The notes beneath the pieces were generated by a model. The model was not told where the DNA came from. It did no database searches and saw only the letters and a list, made by a program, of their open reading frames with translations. A stretch of DNA of 64,000 bases, from positions 8,468,328 to 8,532,327 of the forward strand of contig NC_086361.1 of NCBI RefSeq assembly GCF_036324505.1, read 5' to 3'. Below, in pieces: positions 1-11,800 of this stretch. This stretch comes from Eleginops maclovinus. Its lineage: Eukaryota > Chordata > Actinopteri > Perciformes > Eleginopidae. The number at the start of each line of letters is the position of its first letter. Positions within the stretch are counted from its first letter, which is position 1. The position numbers were made by a program, and so were the translations under genes.

Positions 1-1084
1 TGCCTGACCTGTGCATGCATTTGATCTGGATATTATGGTTCTCCACCATCAGGATAATGCCAGGATATTGCTGCCCATCATAATTTACAATGCACCACTG
101 CCCGCAGTGATGGCTCTCAATCACATTTGGCCTGTGTGATTGTGGCTCTGACTGGGCTTTCTGTGTGGGTGGAACATATCCAATTGCGATATCTTGCAGA
201 CTGAAACATGGGCAGTCCCACACATTCTCGCCTGCCTGGCAGAAGCAACTTACATCCCTGTATTTCATGTTTCCAGGGGTCAAACTCAAAACCTGGTGGA
301 TCTTCATTGTCCCCTTAATTGCTGAAAGAGGAACCTGCTGCATTCTCTTTGCCCTCTCCTCCACATCTTCTTCGCTTACAAAGAACAGCTTCACCTGTGT
401 ACCTGCCTGAATCAATGCCTCATAAAGAGCTCTGGCATCTGGGATGTCTCTTCCGTGGCAGATCAAAGAATCTGCAGACCTCTTCAAGGCTCCTCCCACC
501 CCATCCGGAGCACCCTTCCCATGGCTTGCCTCAAAGAAATTCCAGGTTGTATTTTTGAAGCCTTTTTGGTGTGGTTCCGAGCTAATCATATAGAAGTTGC
601 CCTTTTGTTTGTATTGCGTTGCTGGCCCGTCAGAGAAAAAATGCAGGTTTTTCACATCAGAGTATTCACTCTGCACCATGTCCAGGATGGGGTCCAGATG
701 AGCCCATATGGCCACTGGATCATGCCGTCTGCAGGGGGAGATGGTAGCAAAGGACAAGGGGGGCTGTTCATGCACATACAGAACTCCAGTGTGGAGGGTC
801 GCTTGCTGGTGTGACCCCCCAAAATGCACCGACTGAATTTCTTTGGCGTATTTGCAGGTGAAATTCTCGCTGAAATCAACATGGATAAGGCAGTCCTTAG
901 CAGTAAGGTTTTGTCGGAGGTGCTTGTAGGCATTGTACTGCCACCGGATGTTAAAAATGTGCCTGCGAAAGCGGAAAAGCCTTTCTTGAAACTGAGAAGC
1001 TAGCTCATCTTCTGTCACAGTCACATCTCTCTTCACTGTGATGGTGCTTTGTTTCTCCTGCTCTTGTTTGGAGTCAGTCTTCAA
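1..1084 (-). CDS. DDE transposase-like ORF, copy X, C-terminal end cut by the window edge
   Basis: Minus-strand counterpart of the ORF at 61439-62722 and apparently almost identical to it. It carries the same three candidate acidic residues in the contexts HVDFSEN, SDGPATQY and FEASHGKG, then a Cys-rich CFCQ...CPCF segment. The reading runs off the window inside the Tudor/SH3-like C-terminal domain, so the SMC6-derived tail seen in the other two copies cannot be checked here. No ATG opens the frame; it starts just after an in-frame stop, with TTG as the first possible start. It is probably a downstream part of a spliced or internally deleted transposase gene. Function in DNA transposition is inferred from the DDE-like motifs. 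Confidence 0.6.
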   Translation of the reverse strand, partial: MKTDSKQEQEKQSTITVKRDVTVTEDELASQFQERLFRFRRHIFNIRWQYNAYKHLRQNLTAKDCLIHVDFSENFTCKYAKEIQSVHFGGSHQQATLHTGVLYVHEQPPLSFATISPCRRHDPVAIWAHLDPILDMVQSEYSDVKNLHFFSDGPATQYKQKGNFYMISSEPHQKGFKNTTWNFFEASHGKGAPDGVGGALKRSADSLICHGRDIPDARALYEALIQAGTQVKLFFVSEEDVEERAKRMQQVPLSAIKGTMKIHQVLSLTPGNMKYRDVSCFCQAGENVWDCPCFSLQDIAIGYVPPTQKAQSEPQSHRPNVIESHHCGQWCIVNYDGQQYPGIILMVENHNIQIKCMHRSG

Positions 1085-1903
1085 AAGGGTCTATGTCTGC
1101 AGAAGAAGGTGTAAGACACATCTCCATATTCAGCTACAAATTTCATGTGAAGGTTTTGCAATAAGTCACAAAGAAGCCTTCTTTGTTTCTTGACCTTCCG
1201 AATGGTGAGGGTGTTTTTTTTCCCTGTGGTCATTCTACTGACATCATCTCTCAGGTAAAACTGTCTCACCAACGCCCTTTTCCCAGAGGCATCTTCACAC
1301 CTGCTCCTATGTTCTTTACCAGCTTTGTACGAGAAGCTTAAGCTCTTCTGACACAGTGCCTGGAACCTGCATCTTCTTATTTTTCTTCCATGCTGAATCG
1401 AGGCAATAGCCCTCTTTGTCTTCCCCGTTGTGGAGGCTTTGTATTTTTCCCTCAAATCATCCAGCAGAGCATAATGGAAAGTCAGTGTTTTTTTCACTGG
1501 TGAGATGACAGACTGACCTTGAAGAATTTGTCTTACTCTTGTGGATGGACTCCCAGGATTTGCTGTTTGTTGTTGTTTTGTGGAACGAGACCATCGCTTC
1601 TTGTATTTGTTGCATTTTTTTGTGAGTTGTTCTAATTCGTTCTTCAATTTCCGTATTTTTCTTTGTTGTCTTTGATTATGACTCCTACGGACTCTTCTTC
1701 CTTCTTCTCTTTGCCTATCAACAACATGAAGTATGTAAGAATATTAAATACAATGAATACTAAATAAATTAAATACAAACTCACTGACAAACACATGCAA
1801 ACTGACACTTTGCACACATTATTAGTCACTCAGACACTCATTCAATCACTCATGCACATACAGTACAAATGCACATACATATCCTCTCTCTCTCTCTCTC
1901 TGT

Positions 1904-1974
<71 letters not shown>

Positions 1975-2357
1975 AGATAAAGAGAAATTGATGAACTACT
2001 GTATATTAAATACTACATGCCACAAGGGGCTGAGATGACAAAAGAAAAAACCTGTATTAACATGTGCCAGGTCTACCTTGGGATGCTTGGTGATCTGTCT
2101 GGAGAAGAGGTTGGGGTCAAGACTGCCTGGACTACCCTCATTCGCTGCCTGCATCTGGCTTGGTACACACGCCATGCCTTTCGCTGAGCTCTCCTCTCTC
2201 TTTCACTTAACTCTCCTACATTCTTCCTTTTTTTGTTGACGATATCACTGACATAACCCTCACGCCGTTTCTTCAAGTACTCTGCCCTACGTACAGGGTC
2301 TGTATCTCTCCGCTGCCTGTATAGTTTCTGCTTTTCAGCAGCACTCAATTTGGCCAT
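1081..2357 (-). CDS. DDE element N-terminal region, two predicted exons, copy X
   Basis: Predicted spliced reading frame on the minus strand. Exon 1 is 2077-2357, opening with ATG (MAKLSAAEKQKLY) and ending in an AAG|GTAGAC donor. Exon 2 is 1081-1714, after a TAG acceptor. Joined, they give about 304 residues that are strongly basic, with Lys/Arg-rich helices and a coiled-coil-like stretch (KNELEQLTKKCNKYKKRW), and end YTFFCRHRPF before a stop. The intron holds the CT tract. The stop lies next to the start of the DDE ORF but in another frame, so the two parts are either separated by lost coding sequence or not joined. A DNA-binding N-terminal half is plausible; this is inference. Confidence 0.55.
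1883..1972. repeat. (CT)n microsatellite in the intron of copy X
   Basis: About 9 CT units, a short TGTGTG interruption, then about 33 CT units. The paired tract in copy Z (60381-60645) has about 122 uninterrupted GA units, which accounts for the 176-bp offset change between the arms. Confidence 0.95.
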
Positions 2358-2485
2358 ACCTGAAATATTGAAAAGTACAATAGCAAAACAAAATAACTAT
2401 ACAATAACTATACAATACAAATAACTATAAAATAATTAAACTGTTTTGGTAAAGTTTTTTTCTCCACTTGATGTTTTTGTTGGAC

Positions 2486-2855
2486 CTTTTATACAGGAAT
2501 GTCATTGGTGTTACCAGTTTAGCCAGGAAGAAGAGTAACACCAATGACAGTTTGGGGGAAAAACTACAATTAAAACAAAATGGCTGCTGTGTGTGAGACC
2601 ACATGCTTTCAGTGTTATCAAAAACTTAAATTTATTTGATGTATTCAAGTTTTATTTTAATTTTTCTCAACCCCATGGCTATAAACTGAGTAACACCAAT
2701 GACATTTTTTAAAAAATGAAGCAAGACATCTGACTTACCTCATGTGCTTGACCACTTGACCACAGGAAATTACCTCTTGACCCGAAGGAAGTCCAAAGAA
2801 GTGACATGCAAATTTCAAAATAAAGTGTTTTGTGTAGCGATAACACCAATGACAT
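2486..2855 (-). promoter_or_regulatory. TATA box and repeated ATGTCATTGGTGTTA motifs, copy X
   Basis: Mirror image of 59498-59867. A TATAAAAG sits at 2486-2493, about 130 bp before the exon 1 ATG. Four copies of a motif close to GTCATTGGTGTTA lie at about 2499-2514, 2535-2549, 2691-2705 and 2840-2855, one of them opposite in orientation to the other three. They may be transposase-binding subterminal repeats or CCAAT-type promoter elements. Confidence 0.5.
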
Positions 2856-3239
2856 AATTTTGGGTGACAGATATTTATTTGATATTATTAATAATATTTA
2901 ACTATTTCTTAACTATTTATGTCCTAGTCATTGTATGTAATGTTAATGAACATATAAATTTGATTAATTTAATTAAAAAATGTATTTTTAAAGGAAATTA
3001 TACACTTCCACTTCCATGTATTGTAATTGTGACACAGCGATTCTATGAATGTGCCATTTTAAATAAGTTGATAAAATTAAATATTAATCATTAGACCAAT
3101 AGAGTTTATTTTTACATTACCAAAACAGTCTTTATTCATTGAATATATATAATGTATGTGATTATCAGGACAACTTTGGCAGTTTTGGAGTCTACAAAAG
3201 TGTGTGACAGCAATATCCACCGTTTTTGGAGAATGACCC

Positions 3240-3698
3240 GGCTACACTGGGTGCCACAGGGGGTGCTGTTTTTATCTAGAGACGAGGGGGGACAGGGCCT
3301 TGTCCACCTGGCCAGCCGAACAGACACTTTGAGTGCAGTTTTTGCAAAGGTATGTTACCGGCCCGGCTGATTTGGTGTGGAGAGATGAGAGCAGCTGCAT
3401 TCTAAGACGCGCGAGTAACCTGGGGCTGGATGCTGCTCTGTTTTTAACTGATTTAAACATTTTAAAGTTAAGTGGGCTACCTCCTTTTTATCAGGGTGTC
3501 GAGATGTTTTGGAGGTCTCCAGCTCATTGGGCATTAATACTGGTCTGATTTCTCTAGATCAGGAAAAGGCTTTTGACCGCGTCAAGCACAGCTTCTTCTG
3601 GAAAGTAATGGAGAAGTTTGGGTTCAGCGCTGGTTTCATAGCTAAGATCAAAGTGTTGTACAATAAGATTGAGAGTGATACATCCAGATAAATCAAGT
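3240..3698 (+). mobile_element. Tx1-like LINE fragment, rearranged, copy X
   Basis: Plus-strand coding remnants of a Tx1/L1-type ORF2. 3241-3497 encodes a C-terminal part (HWVPQGVLFLSRDEGGQG, then LGLDAALFLTDLNILKLSG). At 3498 it jumps to an upstream reverse transcriptase block (GLISLDQEKAFDRV, then FGFSAGFIAKIKVLYNKIES). The order is scrambled compared with an intact LINE. The same joint exists in copy Y (near 20996), but copy Z (58570-59113) continues normally. Broken by frameshifts; not functional. Confidence 0.75.
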
Positions 3699-3721
3699 CA
3701 TCATCCTTGTTGGTTTGTTGT

Positions 3722-4471
3722 AATAATAATAATAATATATTTAATTTCTAATGCACTCTTCATTCCAAGGGAATCTCAGAGTGCCACAGTACCTACACAC
3801 AGTATATATACAGTCAAAACACTAATAAAAAAAAAAACCTAGTAAACACATACATAGTAGAAAAAAAAAACAGCAAATCAACAGTAGCACGTAAGAAATA
3901 GCTGACTGTAATCTATTACTGTGTCAAAAACGCCTTTTTGAATAGAAATGTTTTTAGGCCATTTTTAAAAGAGTCCAGAGTCTGTGTTTCCCTTAGGTGG
4001 TCAGGGAGGCTGTTCCATAGGCGCGGGGCTGCAGAGCTAAAGGCCCGGTCGCCCATGGTTCGGAGCTTGGTGTTGGGGACCCGGAGGAGCAAGCTGTTTT
4101 GGGATCTAAGGGTGCGGCTGGAGGTTTGGGGAGTAATCAGTTCCTGTAGGTAGGGGGGTGCATGCCCATTTATGCATCTATGGGTGAGCAGGAGGACTTT
4201 GTAGTCAATCCGGAATGGGACAGGAAGCCAGTGTAGTGAGTGTAGAATAGGTGTTATGTGCTCATATTTCCGAACTCTCATCAGGATCCTGGCAGCGCTG
4301 TTTTGGATGTATTGCAGCTTCTGGATATTTTTGCCAGTGATCCCAGTGAAGAGTGAATTACAGTAGTCCAGTCTTGATGATATAAAGGCGTGGACGAGCT
4401 TCTCTGCATCTGACAGGGTTAAGGTGGGGCGAAGTTTGGAGATGTTTTTGAGGTGGTAAAAGGAAGGTCAG
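3722..4471 (-). mobile_element. L2/CR1-type LINE 3' end, copy X
   Basis: Encodes the C-terminal end of an L2-type ORF2 in an ORF at 3916-4281 (HSLHWLPVPFRIDYKVLLL, then MGDRAFSSAAPRLWNSLP), followed by an AT-rich tail ending in (ATT)n. The flanking 5-bp repeats gttgt (3717-3721 and 4472-4476) look like the target-site duplication. Copy Z has the same site empty, so this is a 5'-truncated insertion. Copy Y carries it at 20032-20779. Confidence 0.8.
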
Positions 4472-4476
4472 GTTGT

Positions 4477-5279
4477 CAGTGCAGGTTAGGTCCTGTGCTT
4501 ATAATTAACTTCTGTTCTGTTGCTCTGATGTTTTCATCTATCAGCTGGTAACAATACCTTTCTTAAATCTTCTCAAACATGTATTAGCAAACTGATATAG
4601 ATAAACAAATCTAAAAAAAAAAGGTGTCTGACTCCAGTTTTTAATCAATTTGAGCTCAACTGTATCTTGCATTAAGGCACAAAACTAAGGATGTTTTACC
4701 CAATCTCCCCAACCTATTCCCTAATCCCTCAAAACGTACAATAATGCCAGTTGGTTATGGGTGAACCTTCCTTACTTGAACAGTAGCAATGTTGTCTCTG
4801 CAGAGTTTTTCTGACCCTTTCTCTCCGTAAAGCTTTTGAGATGGTTAATCTGCATCTGGGCAACACAAACACTTATCCCTGTCTCTTTAGTCCCACACAC
4901 ACACACACACTCAGAATACTGAAATATCCAGCAAGGTTCACACCATGCTAACGTCCGTCTCTTTTATTCTTAAACGTCCTCTTCTTCCTCCTCCTGAGCT
5001 TTGCTGCACATCCTCTCTGGATCCTGCAGCTTGTGGATCTTTATCATTGTGGATTTTGGCAGATTGCTGAAAGACATAAAACACACGTTCTTAAAAACAC
5101 AAAGCCAGAGTAAGGAGAAGAGTAGAGCAGCGAGGCACTGTGGTAATTCAAAAGGTCTCCAGCCCGTCTAAGAGGTCAAACTGAAGCATTTCAAGGAGAA
5201 CTTTCAGGAGTTTTCAGCCCCTTACTGCTGTGGTAAATTACATAAAGTGCATACAGTATAAACAGGACACTAATTATTG
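4477..5279 (-). pseudogene. smc6: SMC6 last exon and 3' flank, inverted copy
   Basis: On the minus strand, a polypyrimidine tract ending TTTCAG (5067-5069) precedes a 97-bp exon, 5066 down to 4970. It reads NLPKSTMIKIHKLQDPERM and an acidic tail ending EEDV-stop, which resembles the extreme C-terminus of SMC6 (SxLPxxKLIRI..DPER). SMC6 is the Smc5/6 complex ATPase acting in DNA repair and in restraint of extrachromosomal DNA. No other SMC6 exon is present in this copy. The 3' flank (4477-4969) is shared with the copies at 14721-14932, 19416-20031 and 57543-58143. The copy stops abruptly at 5279, where an unrelated repeat begins. It is a duplicated fragment without a promoter or the catalytic exons. 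Confidence 0.7.
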
Positions 5280-5480
5280 AAGAAGAAGAAGACATACTTT
5301 ATTAATCCCTTACAGGGAAATTGCTTTCTCTACTCTGTTGTGTTGACACACATTAAACACACAGAGGATATACATGGACACACAACCACATGCAGAGGAG
5401 TGGTGGCAGAGCAGAGAGGCAGCCAGGTACCCGGCGCCAAGGGAGCAGAAAAAAAACAGTGCCCCTACTGGATGAATTAA
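5277..5480 (-). mobile_element. LINE/SINE-type 3' tail
   Basis: In reverse this reads as a retrotransposon tail: ...CCCTGTAAGGGATTAATAAAGTATGTCTTCTTCTTCTT, with an AATAAA signal and a (CTT)n end. A similar AATAAA plus short-repeat tail is seen at 47165-47340. No coding part was recognised. Confidence 0.45.
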
Positions 5481-5830
5481 TATATGTCTCCAGTATTATT
5501 TCAGGAATGATTTAGCACCCTCTGTTGGAGGTATTGAATAACACACATTGAATATCTCAGGACAAACATATCGTAAATAATATTACGTTCTATTTTAATA
5601 TTTTATTTTATATTGGAAAATGTAAGGTGCTTTTTATTTTTTATCAAACAACTTTAGAACATTTTTAGTAGCTTGAATTTTTTTATAGAACTTCTGAAAT
5701 GTTTCTAAATTTATTGAAACATTTTAAGACAATTTTTGTTCTTTATTAGAGGGCTTTGACGATACCGTAAACAAGGAATAAATAAATAGTAATAGTTGAA
5801 ATGAAGTTATCTCAAACAAGGGTAGTATTT
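5481..5830. other. AT-rich sequence with no recognised feature
   Basis: Ordinary AT-rich sequence. No ORF, splice-site set or repeat unit was recognised. Homopolymer density rises towards its right end, where the next region begins. Confidence 0.5.
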
Positions 5831-8800
5831 TATAGAAATACTGGTTGGGAAAATTTAAAAAAATTTTGTTAGAAAATAATAATAATAGAAAATTTTTAAC
5901 AAAAATTTAAAAACAAACCCAGGCTAACCTAAAGGGGTTGAGGTAAAGGGACATGAAAAAAATAAAGATGGGAAATGCTAAAACAGAGCCAAAAGAAAAA
6001 AATAAAAAGGGCCCAAATGGGGGCTTAAATGGTTTCTGTGGAAGGAAAGGGGGACGGGATCCCGAAACATAACCCGGGCCCAAAAAAAAGCCCAAACAAA
6101 AGGGCCAAAATATGGATTTAGGGAAGGGGAAAAAATTTTATGTTAAAAACAGCAAGCGCGTGGAAGAAAGCGGGAAAGTCCCACATGGTACTCCCCTTCT
6201 AAAAAGGGCAATGGACAAAGCTGAGAAAAAAAAAAGGGCCAGGCTCGAGCCTCCTACCCCATCTGAAATTTTGTTTTTGTTTGGAAAAAAACAAGCAGAG
6301 GTTTGGGGGTCCAATCCCCAGAAACACCAAAAAAGGGAAGGGAAATTTGGTGGCGGGAAAAGCCAAAACGGGGGCCCCCTTTCCCCAAACCCCCAAAGCT
6401 ATATGCGAATCTGGCTGATTTCCCCTTTAATGGCTCCCCCCCCTTTTATTATCAGAAGAAACCCTTCCCCCCCAATTTTCGAATTCAAGCCCCAATTTCT
6501 TTGATGTCCAAGGAGGGACGTTGCTTTTGGGAAACCACGCCCCCAAACCCGGGACTTTTGGGGGAAGAAGGAGACACCCTAATCAGACCCTTTGTCTAAA
6601 GGGGGAGTCGCACCATGAAAGACAAGATTTGGGGCACCATCTGGAGATCTTGGGTTAAAACCCACACCAAACCCGGGGCGAAAAAGTTTCCCCACCAAAA
6701 ATGAACTGGAAAGGACATACTCCCCCAAAATGAACGAACCAAAAAAAGATTTGGGCCAAGGAGGAAAGGGCTTTTTAAACGGGGGGGGAACGAGCAAATG
6801 GCCAAGATTAAGAGGGGGGGGAACATTTATCAAAGGGGCCCCGAACGGGTTATATGAAATGAATGGGGAAGCACCAGAAGAGATTTCACGACCCGACAAA
6901 AAAGGGAACAGCAGAAAGAGGGCAGCAGGATGGCTAGTGACACAGAAGGTGATTTTGCGTTTACCAAGAAAATAATCATAGTAAAGGGGGAAAAATTTAA
7001 ACCGTAAGAAGCGAGTTCTAGGCCCCCACAGAGGATGCGACCCCAAATTTTTACCATTGATGACAGGGGGACCTAAAAAAGGCAGGAGTGATATTTCAAC
7101 CTTGGCCCACAGAAACAGGGGAAATCTTTGTCTAAAAAATTACCTCCTCTCTCAAAGGGAGGCCAGAAGTGGATCACTAAATTTTGGAGATTTTCCCACT
7201 GCCCAAGATCACCTTTGCTTAGGAGAAATAAAGGCTCTCTTTGGGAAGAAAAAAGGGGAAAGATGGAAACGGGAAATGTGGATACCGGGCCCAAAAATGT
7301 GAAAAATACCCTGATGAAACCACATTTTAACACCAGATTAGACCAGATTTTTGGGCTGCCATCACTCATTTTCTCCCCAAAACTAAACGCAGCTTGGTAC
7401 CCCTAAAAAAGCCTTAAGAAAGAAATGAAAAAAAATTTCATGTTTTTTCCTAAAAAGGTGTGAAAAAACGTATGGATGGGGAGCAGGGGAGAAACGCCAC
7501 ATGCTTTTTCCACGGTCATAATGTGTGGAGAAATCAGAAATTTTCCAAAGCCCCCCAACAAGTGTACAGAAAGGTCTGGAAAAAATCGTGGGATTAGTTT
7601 CCAAGCCCACTGAAGAATGGAGAGAATATCAAATTCACTATGACCAAAATTCAACAACATTTAACAAGGGAAAGTAAAGAAGAAATAAAAAACTTTGTCT
7701 AAAAGACTCCTGAAGATGCAACTGGGGGAAAAAAAGACATAGAAAATTTAAAAAAAACAAAAAAACAGAAAAGGGAAAAGGGGAAACAGATTTAAAGATA
7801 TACCCCATACTAGCAGGAGGGGCCCTTGGGGACACCCCCCCCTTGAATGTTGCGGGAAATAAAGCAGGATACCAAAACCCCACAAAGGGGGAAAGGAGGA
7901 AAGGGAACAATGGGGCCAAGAGGACAGGGAAACAGGAAAACGCTTTTACAATGTGGTCACTCACCCCACGGACCCGAGAGTGTCCAAAAGTGCAGCAAAA
8001 ATTTTAAAACCAACAGTTTTATTCCCCCCAAAATCGCAAAAACATATCCCCCCTAAAAACAATCCCAACAATACCAGAACAACCAAAATGTACGCCCCCA
8101 CACAGTTTTAACCCAAGAGGGGTTTCAAGGGCAGAGGCAGGGGAAAATCGGGGGAAAACACAAGAGGGGTGCCCCCAACATGAAAAAGACCCCCAATGTC
8201 AGCCTGGGAAAAAATTTTTGGGAAAAATTGGGGGTGCCCAGAGGATCCAAAAACCCAGGTGAAGCAATTCCAGCCCAAAGGGAACCAAATGGTCACCTGT
8301 GGTTTTGAGGGAAAAAAAAAGGGGAAAGATGTTTGGGGGGCCACGGGGGCAAACCGCCCCCTGTTTGACTTCATTGAAAGGGAAAAAAAACCCCCCACTT
8401 TAACAACACCCTCAAACATTTGGGATACTGGGGGAAACCCTGAAGTACAAAGATAAAATGCCTTGGCACAAGGTTTGGGGAAAGAAAACCCCCCTGAAAC
8501 ACTCATTCCTCTATCCCCCTAAATGTCCCGAAAAATTTTACTGGGGAAAGTTTCCCCTTGTGAAGTCAGGAGCAAGAATTTTTTGGGCACCCAAAATGGA
8601 CTGATCATCCATTTTTCCACAAAAAACCAAATTTTTATAAAACCTATAAGGGCCAAAAAAAAATTTCCTGTTCATGGCGTCCCTTTGGGAAGCCCAAACG
8701 AAGAAAATAACCTACATCTGTGTTTGGACCCGCCTCATTCCCACTGAAAAATTGATACCTCACTTTTCAAAGAACCTTTTGGAAGGAAGCCATGGAAAAA

Positions 8801-11800
8801 AACCCCTTTGGGGGCCGTACGGGCCCCCAACAAGATCCCCTTCATTGCACATACAATTATTTCAAAACTTTCCATTGAAAAAATACGGGAACCTGGAGGG
8901 GAAGATAAAAAAGGGGAAAGGGGACAGAAAAAAATTGGGACTTTGGGGCGAATATATGTGGGCCCAAAAAGGGGGGTAGCAGCGCTGTAAAACTCACACG
9001 GGAAAAACCCACAAGGGTTTACGTTTTTTTCTAAGAATCTTTTTCCGCATGTAAACCTTGGTGTACCCCATAGGCACTGAAGCTAGTTTTATTGGGATCA
9101 ATGGTGAAGACGGGCCCGAACACAGATTTGGGTCCTTTCACATTCACCCCTCCTGTGGGGAAAACAAAAGACCAAAAAAATGTGGAGAAAAGGAAAAATA
9201 ACAGTGGGGGAGAAAAGGGCCCGTTTTGGAAAAAACCGGAACTGGATTGGGATCATGGGAAAAGAACATACAAACCATCCAGGAAAACAGAAGGGCATGC
9301 TGTTTCAAATTCCAAACACTTTTAAAGGGCCAAGGGAGTTATGATTTAGGGTTGGTTGACATGAAGGTTTTCAGTGGAATTAAAAACCAACAAAACCCCC
9401 GCTGGCGCCCCAAAACAAATTTAACAAGAACAGATGGATGGAATTGGGGGGAAAATTGAGGGGTTATTACAAGCGGAGTAAAATTTGACCTTTTCCCCCC
9501 CAAATTTTGGGAAAAACCCCAATCCTTTCCAGTTTCCAAAGGCTGGAAAAAAAAGGATGGGAAAAGGGGCCATGATTTTAGGGAATGAAAAAACGATAAG
9601 ATGCTAACATCCCCGGTTTTCCCGATCCTTATGTAGCGTTGCAGAAACCCCAAATCCCAAAAAATAAGTATTTCACAGTCATTTTTTTAGCCAATGCAGT
9701 CTTTTTTTTTACCTTTTGTTTCCCAAAAATAAAAAAAATATGTTTGCTTTCAAATAAAAAGGCAGAGATACCTTTAATTTTTCATGGGACAGGAATTTTA
9801 AAAACAGTCCAGGGTTATTCAATCAACCTTTAAGAAAGGGTTTGGGCTTTACATTTTCCCGAGGGAGAACCCCTGATACAAAAAATGTAGATACCCTTTT
9901 TTCTGGCCGGACCAGATGTGTGACATGGGTTTTTTCTGCCCACGAAACAATTTCTACTTTTTTATTTGCTAAAGTAGGGTATAAAATCAAACAAGAAAAA
10001 TACAAAATTTCGGGAAAAACAGTCACCCTTTTTGGGGGGGAATGATTTCTGCAAACAGCCTTTACCCTGACCAGTCACAAAGATTTTTATATTCTCTCTA
10101 ACCAAAACCCCAAAAAAGTTTTAACAAATGTCCCCTTTTCCCGGGTTTTACGGGATTTCAGTAGGGCCCCACAAAACCGGACTAAAGTGAACCCCGACAC
10201 AACCCCTTGAGAAACCCTCGTTTTTCCGATGCTGGGGAAAACCCAAACTCCGCCATCCCGGAATGGACAACATCGGCTGAAGAAGGCCTTCATTCAAACT
10301 AAAAAAAGCTCTAGGTTTAAGCACACACTCCTCAAAACCCCGACTATTTCCCAAAAAAATTTTTCCTTGATGTTTTGGAAAACAGGAGGGGTAGTGAACG
10401 GAGTTCTGTTTTTAGAAAAAAAGGGGGGGGGGGAGGGGAAAAAGGTAAAGGGTGTACCCCAAACTCAAATTAGGGCACCATAAGAACCCAGTGCAGGGGC
10501 AGGATGTGCAAGACCCTCCCTGCCCGCAAAGGGGAAGGCCAATTTAGAAAAATGCGGGATGTAGTAATGTGGCCCCCCCACTGAAAGTAAAAAAACCGAA
10601 CCGGGGTTTTGGCATTTCTGGGAAATTTACAAGCGTTTTTCATTTTCTCCAAAACAGGGAAAAAACAAGATTAAAGTACCTCTTAAAAAACCCAAAATAA
10701 AACCCATGGGAAATAGGGCCCATCAAAATGGGGTTTAAAGGGTTTATGTTGGGGTGACCCCACACCCCCCGACTGAAAAGGGTTTTTGGGTTTTAAAAGG
10801 ATCTGAAGATGGAAACCGGGTCTAGAAACGAACCCTCTGGCTGAAAACCCGGGCACACTTTGTTTAGTGAAAGGGCTGTGCTATAAGGGGGTGATGGAAA
10901 AGTGGGCCCCCTGCAGTTGTACCGCAGGAAGGAGAAAAATACCAAACTTTTAAAAGCAGGGGGGGGGGGGATCTCCCCTCAAACCCGCTTCAGCTCAGCT
11001 GGTATACACCACCAGAGACTTTGGGGCAAGCAGAAAAGGGAAAAACAGTCAACTCTATAAAAGAATTTAGCTATCCCTAAGGAAACATGCCCTGTAATGG
11101 ACCCCAAAGGGGTAAGAAGAGGGTTTCCGACGTAGCTTTAAAAAACCAGTAAAACTGCTGAGGGGGGTTAAAAACCCTTCTGAAAGCTGTAATCCCACCG
11201 ACAAAAAAATTGCAGGGTTTTCAAAAAGTTTAAAAGGGCACCAGGGATTGGGTAAAGCCCTATCAAAGGGGAAAAGACGCAGAAAAATTAAAACAGCAAA
11301 AAAAAAAGGGGGAGGATACAAAAAAACAAATGATAAGTACAAAAAAAGGGAACACGCAAGGAGGGGCAACCCCCTGAACATATTTAAAAAGATGCAGAAA
11401 AAGTGGGGTCCCAAAATACAAAATCAATGGATTCTCAAAGGTGCAACAGAAGTAAAAACGGCCCGTGGCAGCACATGAGGCCGCTTAAATACACCTCAAA
11501 ATTATGGGCCCCTTGCCCTTTTAAAAAACAGTTTCCCTGGGCCCCCCACATGTAAATATATCAAGAACCACAAGAGACATTGGGGCCCAAAAAGTGGTGG
11601 AAACCTTTCATGAAAGAGGGTGGTTGAAAAATTTTTTCAAGGGTTGGGGACACCTGTGGAGCCCTTTAATGTCCAAAAGGCATAAAGGGCCCAATGGGAA
11701 AATTTCCCCGTCCCAGTTTCTCCCTTCAAAGAAAATTTGTATTGATTATACAGATTAAAAGGGGAAACGGGGCCCAAAATACAAGGCTTTTGATACATCT

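Larger units (their letters stand above)
1..3239 (-). mobile_element. DDE-type DNA transposon, inverted copy X (3' end outside window)
   Basis: This is the reverse complement of 59114-62528. Position x pairs with 62529-x up to the CT tract and with 62353-x beyond it, so the only large length change is the microsatellite. The outer end (3239) was placed by comparison with copy Y, where the Tx1 LINE runs on without the element: both share a sequence ending gtgtagcc, after which the element begins with GGGTCATTCTCC. The opposite end lies beyond base 1. No matching terminal inverted repeat is visible, so class membership rests on the encoded protein. Boundaries are inferred, not tested by alignment. 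Confidence 0.7.
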
